64,000 nucleotides of DNA. It comes from Thermotoga sp. Mc24 (GTDB lineage Bacteria; Thermotogota; Thermotogae; Thermotogales; Thermotogaceae). Of this stretch, positions 30,821 through 42,466 are shown one piece after another (position 1 is the first letter of the stretch; each line of letters begins with the position of its first letter). Position numbers and translations under genes: made by a program. The DNA lies in assembly GCF_000784835.1 (NCBI RefSeq), contig NZ_JSFH01000008.1, positions 47,278 to 111,277 on the forward strand, written 5' to 3'. Below the pieces are notes generated by a model. The model saw only the letters and a program-made list of their open reading frames with translations. It had not been told where the DNA came from and did no database searches.

Positions 30821-31657
30821 TCATTTTTCTATTTCCTTCAGAGCTTCCGCTCCCGTAACGATTTCTATGAGCTCTTGGGTGATCGAAGCCTGACGTGCTT
30901 TGTTGTAGGCCAGCGTCAGCTCCCTGATCACTTCCTGGGCGTTGTCTGTAGCGTTCTTCATAGCGTTCTGTCTTGCGTAGTATTCTCCTATCTTCGTCTG
31001 GAACATGAGTTCCATGAGCGTGGCCGAAAGATAGTAATGAAAGATCAGCGGTGCAATCTGCTCCAGGTGCGGTTCGTATTCGAAGTCCTCTCTCTTCTTT
31101 TCCTCCTTTTTGATGGGAAGAAGTTCGTGCACTTCCGGCTTCTGTACAAGAACGTTTTTGAAGCGGCTGAAAATCACTCTGACCCTTGCGGGTTCTCCAT
31201 CGAGGAAGCTGAGAATATCTTCCACGATCGTAGAACCGTTTCTGAAGTCGGGTATTTCGTAGAATCTGTCGTACATTTTCAACACTTTTCTGTCCTTGAA
31301 ATGGTTTATGGCTTTGAGGCCCACGAGTATGAGTTGTGGATCCCTGGATTCGGAGATCACTCTTTCTGCCTCTCTCAAGATTTCACTGTTGAAGGAACCA
31401 CACAGTCCCATATCGCTTGTTATCACCACGATCAGGTCTCTGTTCCCTTCTTCAAAAAAGATCGGATCGAGAGATTCTGCTGGAATAAGAGACCACAATC
31501 TTTTCACTTCATCGTAGAAGGGCTTGAATTTTTGATACTCTGCTTCTATTTTCCTCACCTTCGCGCGCGCCACCATCTCCATAGCGCGCGTGATCTTCAT
31601 CAGTGATTGTGTTGCGTTTATCTTTCTTTTTATCTGTAACATTCGACCTCTACTCAT
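30821..31657 (-). CDS. atpG: F-type ATP synthase subunit gamma
   Basis: A 278-residue rotor shaft subunit with the conserved N-terminal helix (KRKINATQSLMKITRAMEMV), the TSDMGLCGSFN segment and the C-terminal helix MKNATDNAQEVIRELTLAYN. ATG 31657, six bases after atpA. Confidence 0.97.
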   Translation of the reverse strand: MSRGRMLQIKRKINATQSLMKITRAMEMVARAKVRKIEAEYQKFKPFYDEVKRLWSLIPAESLDPIFFEEGNRDLIVVITSDMGLCGSFNSEILREAERVISESRDPQLILVGLKAINHFKDRKVLKMYDRFYEIPDFRNGSTIVEDILSFLDGEPARVRVIFSRFKNVLVQKPEVHELLPIKKEEKKREDFEYEPHLEQIAPLIFHYYLSATLMELMFQTKIGEYYARQNAMKNATDNAQEVIRELTLAYNKARQASITQELIEIVTGAEALKEIEK

Positions 31658-31663
31658 TACACA

Positions 31664-33175
31664 TCACACCCTGAAAGTGGTTTTGAATTCTTCAATGGCT
31701 TTCTTGAGTTTTTCTTCCGTTTCCGAAGTCAGTTCTTTTTTCGTCTTTATGTCGTCGAGGATATCCTGGTGCTTTTCGTGCATAAATCTGAGAAATTCCT
31801 TCTCGAATCTTCTGACTTCCTCCACTGGGAGATCATCGAGGTATCCCCTGACACCTACGAAGAGAACGACGACCTGCTCTTCAACGGGCATAGGACTGTA
31901 CTGTTCCTGTTTCAGAAGTTCCATGAGCCTCTGTCCTCTTATGATCTGGGCTCTGGTAGCTGGATCCAGTTCTGTGGCAAACTGAGCGAACGTTTCGAGT
32001 TCTCTGTACTGTGCAAGATCAATTCTCAACATACCGGCGACCTGTTTCATTGCTTTGATCTGTGCAGATCCTCCAACCCTGGAAACAGACAGACCAACGT
32101 TGATAGCAGGTCTCTGACCGGCGTAGAACAATCCGGGCTCGAGGTATATCTGACCGTCAGTGATGGATATCACGTTCGTCGGAATGTAGGCGGATATATC
32201 GTTCGCCTGAGTTTCAACGATGGGTAGAGCCGTGAGGGATCCTCCACCGAGTTTGTCGTTCAGTCTGACGGCCCTCTCAAGGAGTCTGGAGTGTAGATAG
32301 AAGATGTCCCCAGGATAAGCCTCTCTTCCCGGGGGCCTTCTCATGAGAAGTGAGAGCTGTCTGTAGGCGACGGCGTGTTTCGAAAGATCGTCATAGACCA
32401 CGAGGGCATCCCTTCCGGAATATGCGAAGTACTCTCCCATGGCACAGCCCGCGTACGGTGCTATGTACTGGAGAGATGCTGGATCGGAAGCGGAGGCCAC
32501 AACCACCGTTGTGTACTCCATGGCTCCGTACTGTCTGAGTTTATCGATGATCCTTGCAATAGCGGACTTTTTCTGACCTATCGCCACGTAAATGCAGTAC
32601 ACACCCTGCCCTTTCTGGTTGATGATGGTGTCTATAGCGATGGCCGTTTTTCCCGTCTGCCTATCTCCTATGATCAGCTCTCTCTGGCCCCTTCCAATGG
32701 GGATCATGGAGTCGATCGCCTTTATCCCTGTCTGAAGAGGTGTATCGACGGGTTTCCTGTAGATGACACCGGGGGCTTTTATTTCTATCGGTCTGAAGTT
32801 CTTTGCGTTTATTGGGCCCTTTCCATCGAGCGGTTCTCCAAGAGGATTGACGACCCTACCGAGGAGCTCTTCTCCAACCGGCACTTCTATGATCCTTTTC
32901 AATCTTCTGACGGTGTGCCCTTCTTTTATATCTTTGTATTCACCGAGTATGATGATACCAACGTTGTCCTCTTCCAGGTTGAAGGCGACTCCTTTGACTC
33001 CAGTTTCGACGAATTCCACGAGCTCACTCACCATCACCTTGTTCAACCCGTACACACGGGCTATGCCGTCTCCAACCTGGATGACCTTACCTGTGTCCTC
33101 GAGATCGATCTTCTCCTCAAAACTTTTTATCTTCTCTTCGAGAACCTTCGTGATTTCACCAGGATTTATTCTCAA
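31664..33175 (-). CDS. atpA: F-type ATP synthase subunit alpha
   Basis: A 503-residue non-catalytic nucleotide-binding alpha subunit with Walker A GDRQTGKT (about 169-176), the VYDDLSKHA segment and the arginine finger in [12 protein letters not shown] 33175 overlaps the atpH stop by 4 bases, with AAAGGGGTGA as ribosome-binding site. Confidence 0.98.
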   Translation of the reverse strand: MRINPGEITKVLEEKIKSFEEKIDLEDTGKVIQVGDGIARVYGLNKVMVSELVEFVETGVKGVAFNLEEDNVGIIILGEYKDIKEGHTVRRLKRIIEVPVGEELLGRVVNPLGEPLDGKGPINAKNFRPIEIKAPGVIYRKPVDTPLQTGIKAIDSMIPIGRGQRELIIGDRQTGKTAIAIDTIINQKGQGVYCIYVAIGQKKSAIARIIDKLRQYGAMEYTTVVVASASDPASLQYIAPYAGCAMGEYFAYSGRDALVVYDDLSKHAVAYRQLSLLMRRPPGREAYPGDIFYLHSRLLERAVRLNDKLGGGSLTALPIVETQANDISAYIPTNVISITDGQIYLEPGLFYAGQRPAINVGLSVSRVGGSAQIKAMKQVAGMLRIDLAQYRELETFAQFATELDPATRAQIIRGQRLMELLKQEQYSPMPVEEQVVVLFVGVRGYLDDLPVEEVRRFEKEFLRFMHEKHQDILDDIKTKKELTSETEEKLKKAIEEFKTTFRV

Positions 33176-33723
33176 CTCATCTCACCCCTTTTGAGGGCTT
33201 CTCGGGCGATTTTCTTCAACCTGCCCTGAACCGTCGTATCCAGTCTGAATCCTTCGAATTCAACGAGAGCACCCGCTATGAGAGATTCGTCGATGGAAAT
33301 ATCGAAAACAGGATCTCTGAGAACGTACTTTCTCACGAACTTTCTGAGGAGAGAAAGTTCTTCATCTTCTGGGCTGTGGGCTATCGATAGATTTGCCGGA
33401 ACTTTCTGCTCCGACAGGATCTTCTCGTACTCAAACAGTTCCCTGATGTTTCTCAACAGCTTTTGCCTTTTTCTCTCAAACACGAGCGTTAAAAATCGTT
33501 CCTGAAACTCATCCATTTCCTGGCCGAAACTTTTCATTATCTCTTTTATGAGAGAAATCTTCTTTTCTGGTTTCAAGATGGGATCGTCAAACAGTTCCCT
33601 GCTTGATTCGTAAATCTGGCACACAAGATCCAGGAATCTCAGGTATTCCTCTTCTTTTTCTTTTTCTATTGCAACGTTTAAAAGTGCTCTGGCGTATCTT
33701 CCCGCCACCGCAGAGAACCTCAT
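33172..33723 (-). CDS. atpH: F-type ATP synthase subunit delta
   Basis: A 183-residue delta (OSCP-type) subunit joining the F1 head to the peripheral stalk. The N-terminal [13 protein letters not shown] motif is diagnostic, and the C-terminal [17 protein letters not shown] matches the family. ATG 33723 overlaps the atpF stop. Confidence 0.94.
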   Translation of the reverse strand: MRFSAVAGRYARALLNVAIEKEKEEEYLRFLDLVCQIYESSRELFDDPILKPEKKISLIKEIMKSFGQEMDEFQERFLTLVFERKRQKLLRNIRELFEYEKILSEQKVPANLSIAHSPEDEELSLLRKFVRKYVLRDPVFDISIDESLIAGALVEFEGFRLDTTVQGRLKKIAREALKRGEMS

Positions 33724-34214
33724 GACTTTTCTATCTCCTCTTTGAGGATTTTGACGAGGTACTCTCTTTTTGCTTTTTCATCCTGAAACACCTTCTGTAG
33801 GAGCTTGGTAGCGAGTATTACGGAAAGTTCTGCGGCTCTTTCCTGAATCTGTTCCAGAGCTTTCTTGTATTCAACTTCTATCTGTGCTTTTGCAGATTCC
33901 ACGATGTTCTGCGCCTCTTTCTTTGCCTTCTCACGCGCTTCTTCAACGATCGCTTCGGCTTCTTTCCTGGCACTTTCTACGATTTCATCCGCTCTCTGCC
34001 TTGCTTCGGAGAGAAATCTCTCAGCATCGGATCTCATCTTCTCGGCTTCTTCTTTCAGTTGTTCGGCACTTTTGAGATCCTCTTCCACCTTTTTCCTTCT
34101 CTTCTCCGCCATCTCAATGAACGGCGTGTAGAGGAATTTGTTCAAAAAGTACACCATGAGCACAAAGAGCATCAGCATTGTTGCTGAGGTCCAGTTTATC
34201 TCCAGAAAGCCCAA
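33720..34214 (-). CDS. atpF: F-type ATP synthase subunit b
   Basis: A 164-residue b subunit with one N-terminal membrane helix ([19 protein letters not shown]) and a long Glu/Lys/Ala-rich coiled coil forming the peripheral stalk. TTG 34214 has GAGGAGGGGAGAAC ahead of it. Confidence 0.95.
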   Translation of the reverse strand: MGFLEINWTSATMLMLFVLMVYFLNKFLYTPFIEMAEKRRKKVEEDLKSAEQLKEEAEKMRSDAERFLSEARQRADEIVESARKEAEAIVEEAREKAKKEAQNIVESAKAQIEVEYKKALEQIQERAAELSVILATKLLQKVFQDEKAKREYLVKILKEEIEKS

Positions 34215-34227
34215 AGTTCTCCCCTCC

Positions 34228-35337
<1,110 letters not shown>

Positions 35338-35341
<4 letters not shown>

Positions 35342-35688
35342 TCCGTCCACCTCCACGCTATGAAAGAGACTATCTTCAAATTCATCAGACCGAAGAAAAC
35401 CCCCAGGAGAGTTTCAAAAGATACAAGGCCACCCACAAGAAGAAGCGCCGCACTGAAGGTGTATCTTCCCAGGTATCCGAAGACCCAGCCTTTCGTGGTT
35501 CCCTTGGAAGCCATCTTTTCTATGTCGTTTTTCAAAGAGAAGAGATTCAATACGGCTCCAGCACTTCCAAGGAGTGGACCCCAGCTCTTTTCGAAACCGC
35601 TTATCAAGCCAAAAACGAGTGCTTCAACCATTCCCATTATCATTATCGTCACTGCCATCTTTTTTGTTAACCTTTTCACTTTTATCAT
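35338..35688 (-). CDS. ATP synthase I-like small membrane protein
   Basis: A protein of about 116 residues with roughly four hydrophobic segments, in the position of AtpI (a c-ring assembly/Mg2+-related accessory). Sequence similarity to AtpI is weak and assignment rests largely on place and topology. The start is uncertain: ATG 35688 overlaps the upstream gene by 65 bases and has GAGGT directly adjacent; GTG 35679 (9-base spacing) and ATG 35658 are alternatives. Confidence 0.7.
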
Positions 35689-35911
35689 ACCTCTCAGTTT
35701 CTTTCAAAAGGATTTTGAAACCGTTATAGAATCCTGAAACAACTCCTAAAATTATAAAAACAAACAGTAAAATTCCGTTTTTGAAGGTCCATTTATCCAG
35801 ATAGTACCCGATCAAGGCACCGACAGCGATGTTCGAAATGAGAGTCGTTATGAACATGACAACCATGTTGTACTTTCCAAAGTCCCTGAAAAGATTTCTC
35901 GAAATAGACAT
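35624..35911 (-). CDS. AtpZ-like small membrane protein
   Basis: A 95-residue protein with two membrane helices (about 16-36 and 46-66) and a charged Asp/Asn/Gly tail. It matches the AtpZ/AtpI-type F0F1 assembly factors (IGYYLDKW, LGVVSGFYNGFKIL). ATG 35911 overlaps the cheX stop (TGATG). It likely assists rotor assembly or ion handling; function inferred from family and operon. Confidence 0.75.
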   Translation of the reverse strand: MSISRNLFRDFGKYNMVVMFITTLISNIAVGALIGYYLDKWTFKNGILLFVFIILGVVSGFYNGFKILLKETERYDKSEKVNKKDGSDDNDNGNG

Positions 35912-36378
35912 CACGCTCCGCTCTTCACCGAAAGGTGAAGATCGAAATCTTCTTCTGAAAATACAGAGATCGGAAGTTTCAAAACGGCGCCAAAACTCTT
36001 TATTTTGAGGTCCCTTCCACTCACCACGGTTGGCGGAGTGATATCCACATGTTTTCCAAGCTGCTCGAGTTTTACCGCCAGTTTCCCAGCTGTCATGTTT
36101 CCGAGTTCTCCTATCGCACTCAGGGCAAGTTCATCGAGTTGGTTGTACTCCATTCCACCCATCATAGCAGAAACCACTTTCAGTGCCGTCTCTGACGAGA
36201 AAGAATAGATGAGGCTACCTTCTATTCCGCCTGTTATTCCAATGACCGTCACCAACGAGTGGGGAATCTCTATGTGTGATACGACGCTGGGTTTTCCCGT
36301 TTTCGGTTCTATTCCCAGAACATCTCTGATGGTCTCATAAACCGATCTAATGAGGGAGTTCACGATTTTTGCATCCAC
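35911..36378 (-). CDS. cheX: CheY-P phosphatase CheX
   Basis: A 155-residue CheX, which dephosphorylates CheY-P in chemotaxis signalling. The catalytic E-x-x-N motif is in AIGELGNMTAGKLAVKL (about residues 90-106). GTG 36378 has GGAGGTATAGTCC before it. It overlaps the first small membrane gene of the ATP synthase operon and follows polA by 13 bases, so a chemotaxis gene is embedded in an energy/replication operon. Confidence 0.93.
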   Translation of the reverse strand: MDAKIVNSLIRSVYETIRDVLGIEPKTGKPSVVSHIEIPHSLVTVIGITGGIEGSLIYSFSSETALKVVSAMMGGMEYNQLDELALSAIGELGNMTAGKLAVKLEQLGKHVDITPPTVVSGRDLKIKSFGAVLKLPISVFSEEDFDLHLSVKSGA

Positions 36379-36391
36379 GGACTATACCTCC

Positions 36392-39073
36392 TCACGACCA
36401 TGTTTTGCCGATGGTTACATCCACTTCAAGCGGCACTGAAAGTTTCACCACGTTCATCATTCTGTCCTTCACCAGTTCGACGAGTGCGTCTTTTTCCTCG
36501 TCGGGTACTTCAAAAACCAGTTCATCGTGGACCTGTATGATCATTTTCGATTTCATTTTTCTTTTTTTCAGTTCTCTGTCTATTTCTATCATAGCCAATT
36601 TTATTATATCTGCTGCTGTGCCCTGTATGGGGGTGTTTATAGCAATTCGTTCTCCTTCGGACTGTATGTTTCTGTCCCTGGCCATGAGCTGTGGAATGTC
36701 CCTTTTTCTTCCGAACAGCGTTCTAACATAGCCTTTCTCTTTTGCTTCCGATACGACCTTCTGAATGTAGTCGCGCACCTTTGGATAGAGAACGAAGTAG
36801 TTGACAATCATCTTTTCTGCCTCTTTCACAGGTACTCCAAGCCTCACAGACAGACCATAAGGTGTTACACCGTATATGATAGAGAAGTTCACCATCTTAC
36901 CAGCGCGGCGCATCTCTTCAGTTACCTCTTCGGGCTTCACGTTGAATATTCTGGAAGCCGTTAGAGTGTGGACGTCGATGCCTTCTTCGAACGCCCTCAA
37001 AAGATTCTCATCACCGCTGAGATGGGCGAGTATCCTCAGTTCTATCTGGGAGTAGTCGGCGCTGACGATCCACCAGTTTGGATCCTGAGGAACAATCGCT
37101 TTCCTGATTTCTTTGCCTTCTTCACTCTTCGTTGGGAGATTCTGAAGGTTGGGATCACTGCTGCTGAGTCTTCCGGTGGCAGTTCCCGTTTGATTGAAAG
37201 AAGCATGAATCCTTCCGGTTTTTGGGTTGACCATCTTTGGGAGGGCGTCTATGTAGGTTGATTTCAATTTCTGTATCTTTCTGTATTCGAGAATCAAAGG
37301 AATAATTTCATGTTCATTGGCAAGTTCCTCAAGAACTTCTATACGTGTTGAGTAATCTCCCGTTTTCGTCGTTTTACCACGTGGTTTTATACCGAGTTTT
37401 TCAAAGAGGATCCTTGAAACCTGCTTTGGTGAGTTTATGTTGAACGGTTCTCCGGCTATCCTGTATATTTCCTCTGCCAGTTCCTCGAGTTTCTTTCCGT
37501 ACTCTTCTGAGAGTTTCTTCAGAAACTCTGTGTCCACATACACACCGTTCAGTTCCATCCGTGCAAGTACGTTCACAAGGGGCATTTCTATCTTGTAGAA
37601 CACGTTCTCCAGATCCGTCTCGTGAAGTTTCAAACTCAGCATCTTGTAAAGCCTGTAGGTGATGTCCGCGTCTTCACAGGAGTAGTTCGCTGCTTTTTCC
37701 ACAGGAACATCGACAAAACTGAAACCAAACAGCGGTGATGAGAAGGACATGAGTTCCTGGTAAGAGGTCATTTTGTATCCAAGAAACTTCAGTGCGAGAT
37801 CGTCCAGATTGAACTTCTTTTCGTTCGGTTCAAGAAGATAAGCCGCTATCATCGTGTCAAAGTGTGGAGGGACAGGTTCAACACCCTTCACCATCAAAAC
37901 TTTGTAATCGAATTTCAGATTTTGACCAACGATCTTTGCTCCAGGATCTTCCAGTATTTCTTTTAGCTTTTTCAAGACCTCTTTTTCATCCAGGTTCTGG
38001 GCGTTTCTGTGATGGAGTGGTATGTAGTACGCTTCCTTCGGTTTGAATGACAAGGAAATACCAGCAATGTCGCATTCGAAGGGATCGAGGGAAGACGTTT
38101 CAAGATCTATGGCAAACGAAGGGGTTTCTTTCAGCTTCTCTACGAGTTTTTCAAATTCCACCGGATCTTTCACTATTCTGTATCCAACAGGTTCGGACTC
38201 TTCGTACAGTTGGAGTTCCTTCATGATGGATGCGAATTCCAGTTCTTTCAAGAGTGACAGGAGTTTCTCTCTGTCGTGGCCCTGGTAGCGAAGTTCTTCC
38301 CAGTTTATTTCGATGGGAACGTTTGTTTCCAGAATCGCCAGCTTTTTGCTGAGAATGGCACTTTCTCTGTCCCGAAGCATGGTTTTTCTCGTCTTTTGAG
38401 GAAGTTCGTGAATATGATTCAGGATGTCTTCGAGGTCTCTGTATTTCTCGAGGAGCTGAACGGCCGTTTTTTCACCTATCCCGGTCACACCGGGGATGTT
38501 GTCTATTTCGTCTCCGGTTAGAGCCAGAAGATCGGGAATCTGATGGGGTTCAACACCGTATTTTTCCTTCACCTTCTGTGCATCGTAAAGTTCCAGGTCG
38601 GAGATCCCTTTTACGATTCGCCACACCTTGATCTTTTCGTTCACAAGCTGAAGCATATCTTTGTCACCAGTCACTATGAATATCTCGTCGAAAAGCGAAA
38701 GCCCCTTCACAGCCAGAGTGGCAATTATATCGTCTGCTTCGTATCCCTCTATCTCCAGCACCTTCATTCCAAGTGCTTCAACAAGTCTTTTTATGTACGG
38801 AAGTTGCTGGATCAGGAGATCCGGAGTCTTTGGTCTTTGAGCCTTGTAAGTCTCGAGGAGCTTGTGCCTGAAGGTAGCAGCTCTTTTGTCGAAAGCCACA
38901 GCAGCGTAGTCTTTCCCGACGATGATATGGTCTTTGATGAATCTCACCAGCATCCTCGCCACACCGTACGTGGCGTTTGTGGGAATGCCGGCGGAGGTGG
39001 AAAGCGATCTATCGAGCGCATAATACGCTCTGTAAGCCAGAGCGGTTCCATCAAAGAGAAATAGCCTCGCCAT
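36392..39073 (-). CDS. polA: DNA polymerase I
   Basis: An 893-residue Pol I. It has the 5'-nuclease domain (1-290: LFDGTALAYRAYYAL, VTGDKDMLQLV), an active 3'-5' proofreading domain (FAIDLETSSLDP with the DxE metal ligands, NYSCEDADITYRL) and the family A polymerase domain (SADYSQIELRIL motif A, GKMVNFSIIYGVTPYGL motif B, IIQVHDELVFE motif C). Proofreading residues are intact, unlike Taq polymerase. ATG 39073 overlaps the upstream gene by 23 bases. Confidence 0.98.
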   Translation of the reverse strand: MARLFLFDGTALAYRAYYALDRSLSTSAGIPTNATYGVARMLVRFIKDHIIVGKDYAAVAFDKRAATFRHKLLETYKAQRPKTPDLLIQQLPYIKRLVEALGMKVLEIEGYEADDIIATLAVKGLSLFDEIFIVTGDKDMLQLVNEKIKVWRIVKGISDLELYDAQKVKEKYGVEPHQIPDLLALTGDEIDNIPGVTGIGEKTAVQLLEKYRDLEDILNHIHELPQKTRKTMLRDRESAILSKKLAILETNVPIEINWEELRYQGHDREKLLSLLKELEFASIMKELQLYEESEPVGYRIVKDPVEFEKLVEKLKETPSFAIDLETSSLDPFECDIAGISLSFKPKEAYYIPLHHRNAQNLDEKEVLKKLKEILEDPGAKIVGQNLKFDYKVLMVKGVEPVPPHFDTMIAAYLLEPNEKKFNLDDLALKFLGYKMTSYQELMSFSSPLFGFSFVDVPVEKAANYSCEDADITYRLYKMLSLKLHETDLENVFYKIEMPLVNVLARMELNGVYVDTEFLKKLSEEYGKKLEELAEEIYRIAGEPFNINSPKQVSRILFEKLGIKPRGKTTKTGDYSTRIEVLEELANEHEIIPLILEYRKIQKLKSTYIDALPKMVNPKTGRIHASFNQTGTATGRLSSSDPNLQNLPTKSEEGKEIRKAIVPQDPNWWIVSADYSQIELRILAHLSGDENLLRAFEEGIDVHTLTASRIFNVKPEEVTEEMRRAGKMVNFSIIYGVTPYGLSVRLGVPVKEAEKMIVNYFVLYPKVRDYIQKVVSEAKEKGYVRTLFGRKRDIPQLMARDRNIQSEGERIAINTPIQGTAADIIKLAMIEIDRELKKRKMKSKMIIQVHDELVFEVPDEEKDALVELVKDRMMNVVKLSVPLEVDVTIGKTWS

Positions 39074-39416
39074 TTTTCTCCATCTCCCTCAGCTCTTCAA
39101 GGAAGCCAACAGCTCTTCTCAGGTGTGGTATCACGATGGAGCCACCAACCACAAGAGCGATGTCAAGGGCTTCGAATATCTCCTCGTCGCTCGCTCCCTC
39201 CTGAACACACCTCACGAGGTGGTACCTTATACAATCATCGCACCTGAGCACCGTGGATGCTACGAGCCCCATCAGTTCTTTGGTTTTCACATCGAGTTTT
39301 CCAGACCTGTAAACAGCGGAGTCGAGGTTGAAAAATCTCTTCGTGTTTAGAGTTCCACGGGATATCACTTTCTCGTTCAGCTCTCTTCTTGTTTCTACAA
39401 ACTTTTTGTACTCCAC
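39051..39416 (-). CDS. Carboxymuconolactone decarboxylase / AhpD-like protein
   Basis: A 121-residue CMD-family protein with the redox CxxC and following His (RCDDCIRYHLVRC), suggesting an AhpD-like thiol peroxidase activity rather than decarboxylation. GTG 39416 has GAGGTGA 6 bases upstream. It sits between GDPD and polA. Confidence 0.87.
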   Translation of the reverse strand: MEYKKFVETRRELNEKVISRGTLNTKRFFNLDSAVYRSGKLDVKTKELMGLVASTVLRCDDCIRYHLVRCVQEGASDEEIFEALDIALVVGGSIVIPHLRRAVGFLEELREMEKNGEAISL

Positions 39417-39422
39417 GGTTTT

Positions 39423-40091
39423 TCACCTCAACTTCACGAAGAGTTCCACTTCGTCTGTGATAACCCCATCTATTTCTCCGCGTATCTTTCGATAGATCTC
39501 CGAATCGTTCAGCGTCCAGACGAGGACCAAGATTCCTTTTTTTCTGAAACTCCTCAAAACCTCCACCGCGTATTCTAACTCAAACGCCTGGTATGGAATG
39601 TGGAGTGAATAAGGACGTTCTTTTTCAACTCTCTCGACAAAGTTTTCGATACTTCCGTAGTTTTCTTCATCTATCAGATAGCCGTATTTTGTCCCCTTGA
39701 ATTTCTCATCGAGAAGGTCCAGATCGAAAGAGGAGAATATCAGATTCTTCCTTTTTTTCGAAATTTCCAGAACGGCATCTGCCACTTCTCTTTCTTTTAT
39801 CTCAACGTTAATGATTTTATCATCCGTGATGTTTTCGAACACTTCCCTAAGGGTGGTCATTTTCCCATCTGTTAATTCTTTCAGTTCTGACACGGTGGCA
39901 TCTCTTATCTTCACGTCCAGACCGAACAGTCTTTTCAAATCTTCATCGTGTGAGACGACAACTTCCCCATCTTTCGACAACCTCGCGTCCAGTTCCACCC
40001 CATCTGCTCCCGCTTCTATCGCCTTCATAAGTGCTTCGAGAGTGTTTTCAAGGTATTTTGCGGAGTATCCTCTGTGACCCAGAACGATCAC
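39423..40091 (-). CDS. Glycerophosphodiester phosphodiesterase
   Basis: A 222-residue GDPD TIM barrel that hydrolyses glycerophosphodiesters to glycerol-3-phosphate. Motifs: GHRGYSAKYLENTLEAL (catalytic His-Arg), GADGVELDARLSKDG (metal Glu-Asp) and VVSHDE (second His). No signal peptide, so cytoplasmic. GTG 40091 with GAGGAGATGAAACG upstream replaces the much longer open frame, whose extra N-terminus overlaps the preceding gene. Confidence 0.9.
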   Translation of the reverse strand: MIVLGHRGYSAKYLENTLEALMKAIEAGADGVELDARLSKDGEVVVSHDEDLKRLFGLDVKIRDATVSELKELTDGKMTTLREVFENITDDKIINVEIKEREVADAVLEISKKRKNLIFSSFDLDLLDEKFKGTKYGYLIDEENYGSIENFVERVEKERPYSLHIPYQAFELEYAVEVLRSFRKKGILVLVWTLNDSEIYRKIRGEIDGVITDEVELFVKLR

Positions 40092-40555
40092 CGTTTCATC
40101 TCCTCGTAGACTCTGTAAACGTGCTTCACGAATTCTTCTACACCGTTCTTTCCCTCGACAACGAAGAGCCAGTTTTTTCTCCACCAAGCAATGATCTTCT
40201 TTCCATCCGATACTGTGGAGAATTTTCCCATGTTGGGCAGGTCCAGAACACTTCTTATAGACACAAACCCAGCTCTGCTGTTCAGCTTCTTCCAAATCTT
40301 CTTCGCTTCTTCGCCTTTGTAGACGTAGAGGAAAACAGGGCCGTAATCTGTCTCAAAAACCGCAACTTTGCCCTTCATTTCTACACCTTCATAGCTGTCT
40401 ATCTCTTTCACATCTGACAATATGTGATCTCTGGTCTCCAGGACAAAGATGGCTGTATCCAGGGAGTAAGCCTCCGGTGGTACCACTACTTTTAAGACGG
40501 TGCAGGAAGGAAGCGTCAGGAACACAACAGCAAAGAAGAACAGAGTACGCTTCAC
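40088..40555 (-). CDS. Putative lipoprotein of unknown function
   Basis: A 155-residue protein with a lipoprotein signal peptide ([17 protein letters not shown], Cys near residue 17). The mature domain holds no motif I recognise. GTG 40555 follows GAGGAGGAAGAAAA and overlaps the lepA stop by 4 bases; it also overlaps the GDPD start. Confidence 0.75.
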   Translation of the reverse strand: MKRTLFFFAVVFLTLPSCTVLKVVVPPEAYSLDTAIFVLETRDHILSDVKEIDSYEGVEMKGKVAVFETDYGPVFLYVYKGEEAKKIWKKLNSRAGFVSIRSVLDLPNMGKFSTVSDGKKIIAWWRKNWLFVVEGKNGVEEFVKHVYRVYEEMKR

Positions 40556-42369
40556 TTTTCTTCCTCCTCTCCTATTTTCAGAAGAGCCAGGAACGCTTCC
40601 TGCGGTATGGTAACCTGTCCGATTTCCCTGAGTTTCTTTTTGCCTTCTTTTTGTTTTTCGAGAAGTTTCATTTTCCTCGTCACATCTCCACCGTAACATT
40701 TCGCCAGAACGTCTTTTCTGAGCGCTTTTATGTCCGCTCTTGCTATTATTCTGCCGTCAGCCTTAGCCTGAATGGGAATTTGGAACTGGTGGCGTGGAAT
40801 CAGATCTTTCAGTTTATCCACCATCTTTCGGGCTATCTGGTACGCTTTCGAGCGATGTGCTATGAACGACAATGCATCGACGGGTTCTTTGTTTACGAGT
40901 ATGGTAACCTTCACCAGGTCGCTTTTTCTGTACTCTTTGAACTCGTAATCCATGGAAGCGTAGCCTCTGCTCACTGCTTTCATCTTGTCGAAGAAATCGT
41001 ATATTATCTCGGCAAGCGGAGCATAGAATCTGAGGATGACCCGGTTTTTTCCAGCGTTCTCGGTTATTCTGAGTTCTCCTCTCTTCTCATTTTGAACGAG
41101 ATTTATTATCGCTCCAATGTATTCACTCGGTGTGATGATCGAAAGATCAACGTACGGTTCGTACGCCTCCAGTATTTCACCTTCATCGGGAAATTTGGAA
41201 GGATCTGTGATCTCTATTTCCTCGCCGTTTCTGAGTTTCACCTTGTATCTGACGTTCGGTGCGGTGAGAATGACGGCAAGGTCGAATTCTCTCTCTATTC
41301 TTTCTCGCACCACTTCCATATGAAGTGGCCCCAGAAAACCACATCGAAAGCCAAAGCCCATAGCCGGAGATATCGTGGGCTCGAAATACAGTGCAGAATC
41401 GTTGAGTTTCAACTTTTCGAGTGCCTTTCTAAGTTCTTCGTAGTATTCGGGAAGTCCTGGAAACATCCCGGCGAAAACCATCGGTTTTATCTCTCTGTAT
41501 CCTGGAAGAGCTTCATCAACTGGATCATTCGCCGATGTGATCGTGTCCCCCACTCGCGCGTCCGACACCTCTTTTATTCCTGCGATGATGTATCCCACTT
41601 CACCTGCGCTGAGTGAATCCACTGGTTTCATCTCTGGCAAAAACACTCCTACTTCCTGGACTTCGTAAACCTTCCTGTTGGAGAAGGTCATTATTTTATC
41701 ACCGGGTTTTACCTGTCCATCGAAGAGACGAACATGCACGATCACGCCTTTGTAGTTGTCGTATTTTGCGTCGAATATGAGCGCCTTGAGTTTACCGTTG
41801 ATATCTCCCTTCGGAGGAGGAACCCTTTTGACGATGGCTTCGAGGAGTTCTTTCACACCCGTTCCTTCCTTGGCACTGACGAGCAGGATCTCATCTTCAC
41901 TCGCGCCGAGAAGGTCCTTTATTTCGAGAGCGGTTTCTTCAATGTTTGCATTCGGAAGATCTATCTTGTTGATCACCGGAATTATCTCCAGATCATGCTC
42001 TATGGCAAGATAGGTGTGGGCAACTGTCTGAGCTTCCACTCCCTGTGTCGCATCGACAAGCAAGATGGCACCTTCACAGGCCGCCATGCTTCTTCCCACT
42101 TCGTAAGAAAAATCCACATGTCCCGGTGTATCTATGATGTTTATCTCGTAGATGTTCCCATCTTCTGCTGTGTACATGACCTTCACCGGCTGGGCTTTTA
42201 TGGTGATTCCTCTTTCTCTTTCTATATCCATCATATCCAGGTACTGCTCTCTCATTTTTCTTTTGTCCACCGTGTTTGTGATTTCAAGAATCCTGTCCAC
42301 CAGAGTCGTCTTTCCATGATCGATATGCGCTATTATACATATGTTTCTGATCAGGTCGGGTCTGTACAC
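40552..42369 (-). CDS. lepA: Elongation factor 4 (LepA)
   Basis: A 605-residue translational GTPase that acts on stalled or misassembled ribosomes. G-motifs: [25 protein letters not shown] and NKIDLP; the C-terminal LepA domain follows. GTG 42369 ([11 protein letters not shown]) is chosen for the family-typical N-terminus and GGAGGTGATC upstream; the frame extends 16 codons further without support. It is the first gene of a long minus-strand series. Confidence 0.97.
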   Translation of the reverse strand: MYRPDLIRNICIIAHIDHGKTTLVDRILEITNTVDKRKMREQYLDMMDIERERGITIKAQPVKVMYTAEDGNIYEINIIDTPGHVDFSYEVGRSMAACEGAILLVDATQGVEAQTVAHTYLAIEHDLEIIPVINKIDLPNANIEETALEIKDLLGASEDEILLVSAKEGTGVKELLEAIVKRVPPPKGDINGKLKALIFDAKYDNYKGVIVHVRLFDGQVKPGDKIMTFSNRKVYEVQEVGVFLPEMKPVDSLSAGEVGYIIAGIKEVSDARVGDTITSANDPVDEALPGYREIKPMVFAGMFPGLPEYYEELRKALEKLKLNDSALYFEPTISPAMGFGFRCGFLGPLHMEVVRERIEREFDLAVILTAPNVRYKVKLRNGEEIEITDPSKFPDEGEILEAYEPYVDLSIITPSEYIGAIINLVQNEKRGELRITENAGKNRVILRFYAPLAEIIYDFFDKMKAVSRGYASMDYEFKEYRKSDLVKVTILVNKEPVDALSFIAHRSKAYQIARKMVDKLKDLIPRHQFQIPIQAKADGRIIARADIKALRKDVLAKCYGGDVTRKMKLLEKQKEGKKKLREIGQVTIPQEAFLALLKIGEEEEK

Positions 42370-42466
42370 TCCTCGATCACCTCCGGAAAAATTAACCTCT
42401 CTTTTGAATTTTACCATTTCGTTTTTTCATAAAGGGTGTGATATACATTCATGAGGAGGTGATAAC

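Noticed and set aside
40092..40295. Extended GDPD N-terminus rich in cysteine and lysine
   Set aside because: It is the out-of-frame reading of the lipoprotein gene; GTG 40091 begins at the conserved VIVLGHRG.
42370..42466. Bidirectional promoter between lepA and the beta-mannosidase gene
   Set aside because: AT-rich -10-like boxes occur (TAAAAT on the minus strand at 42413-42408, GATATACAT on the plus strand) but neither has a convincing -35.
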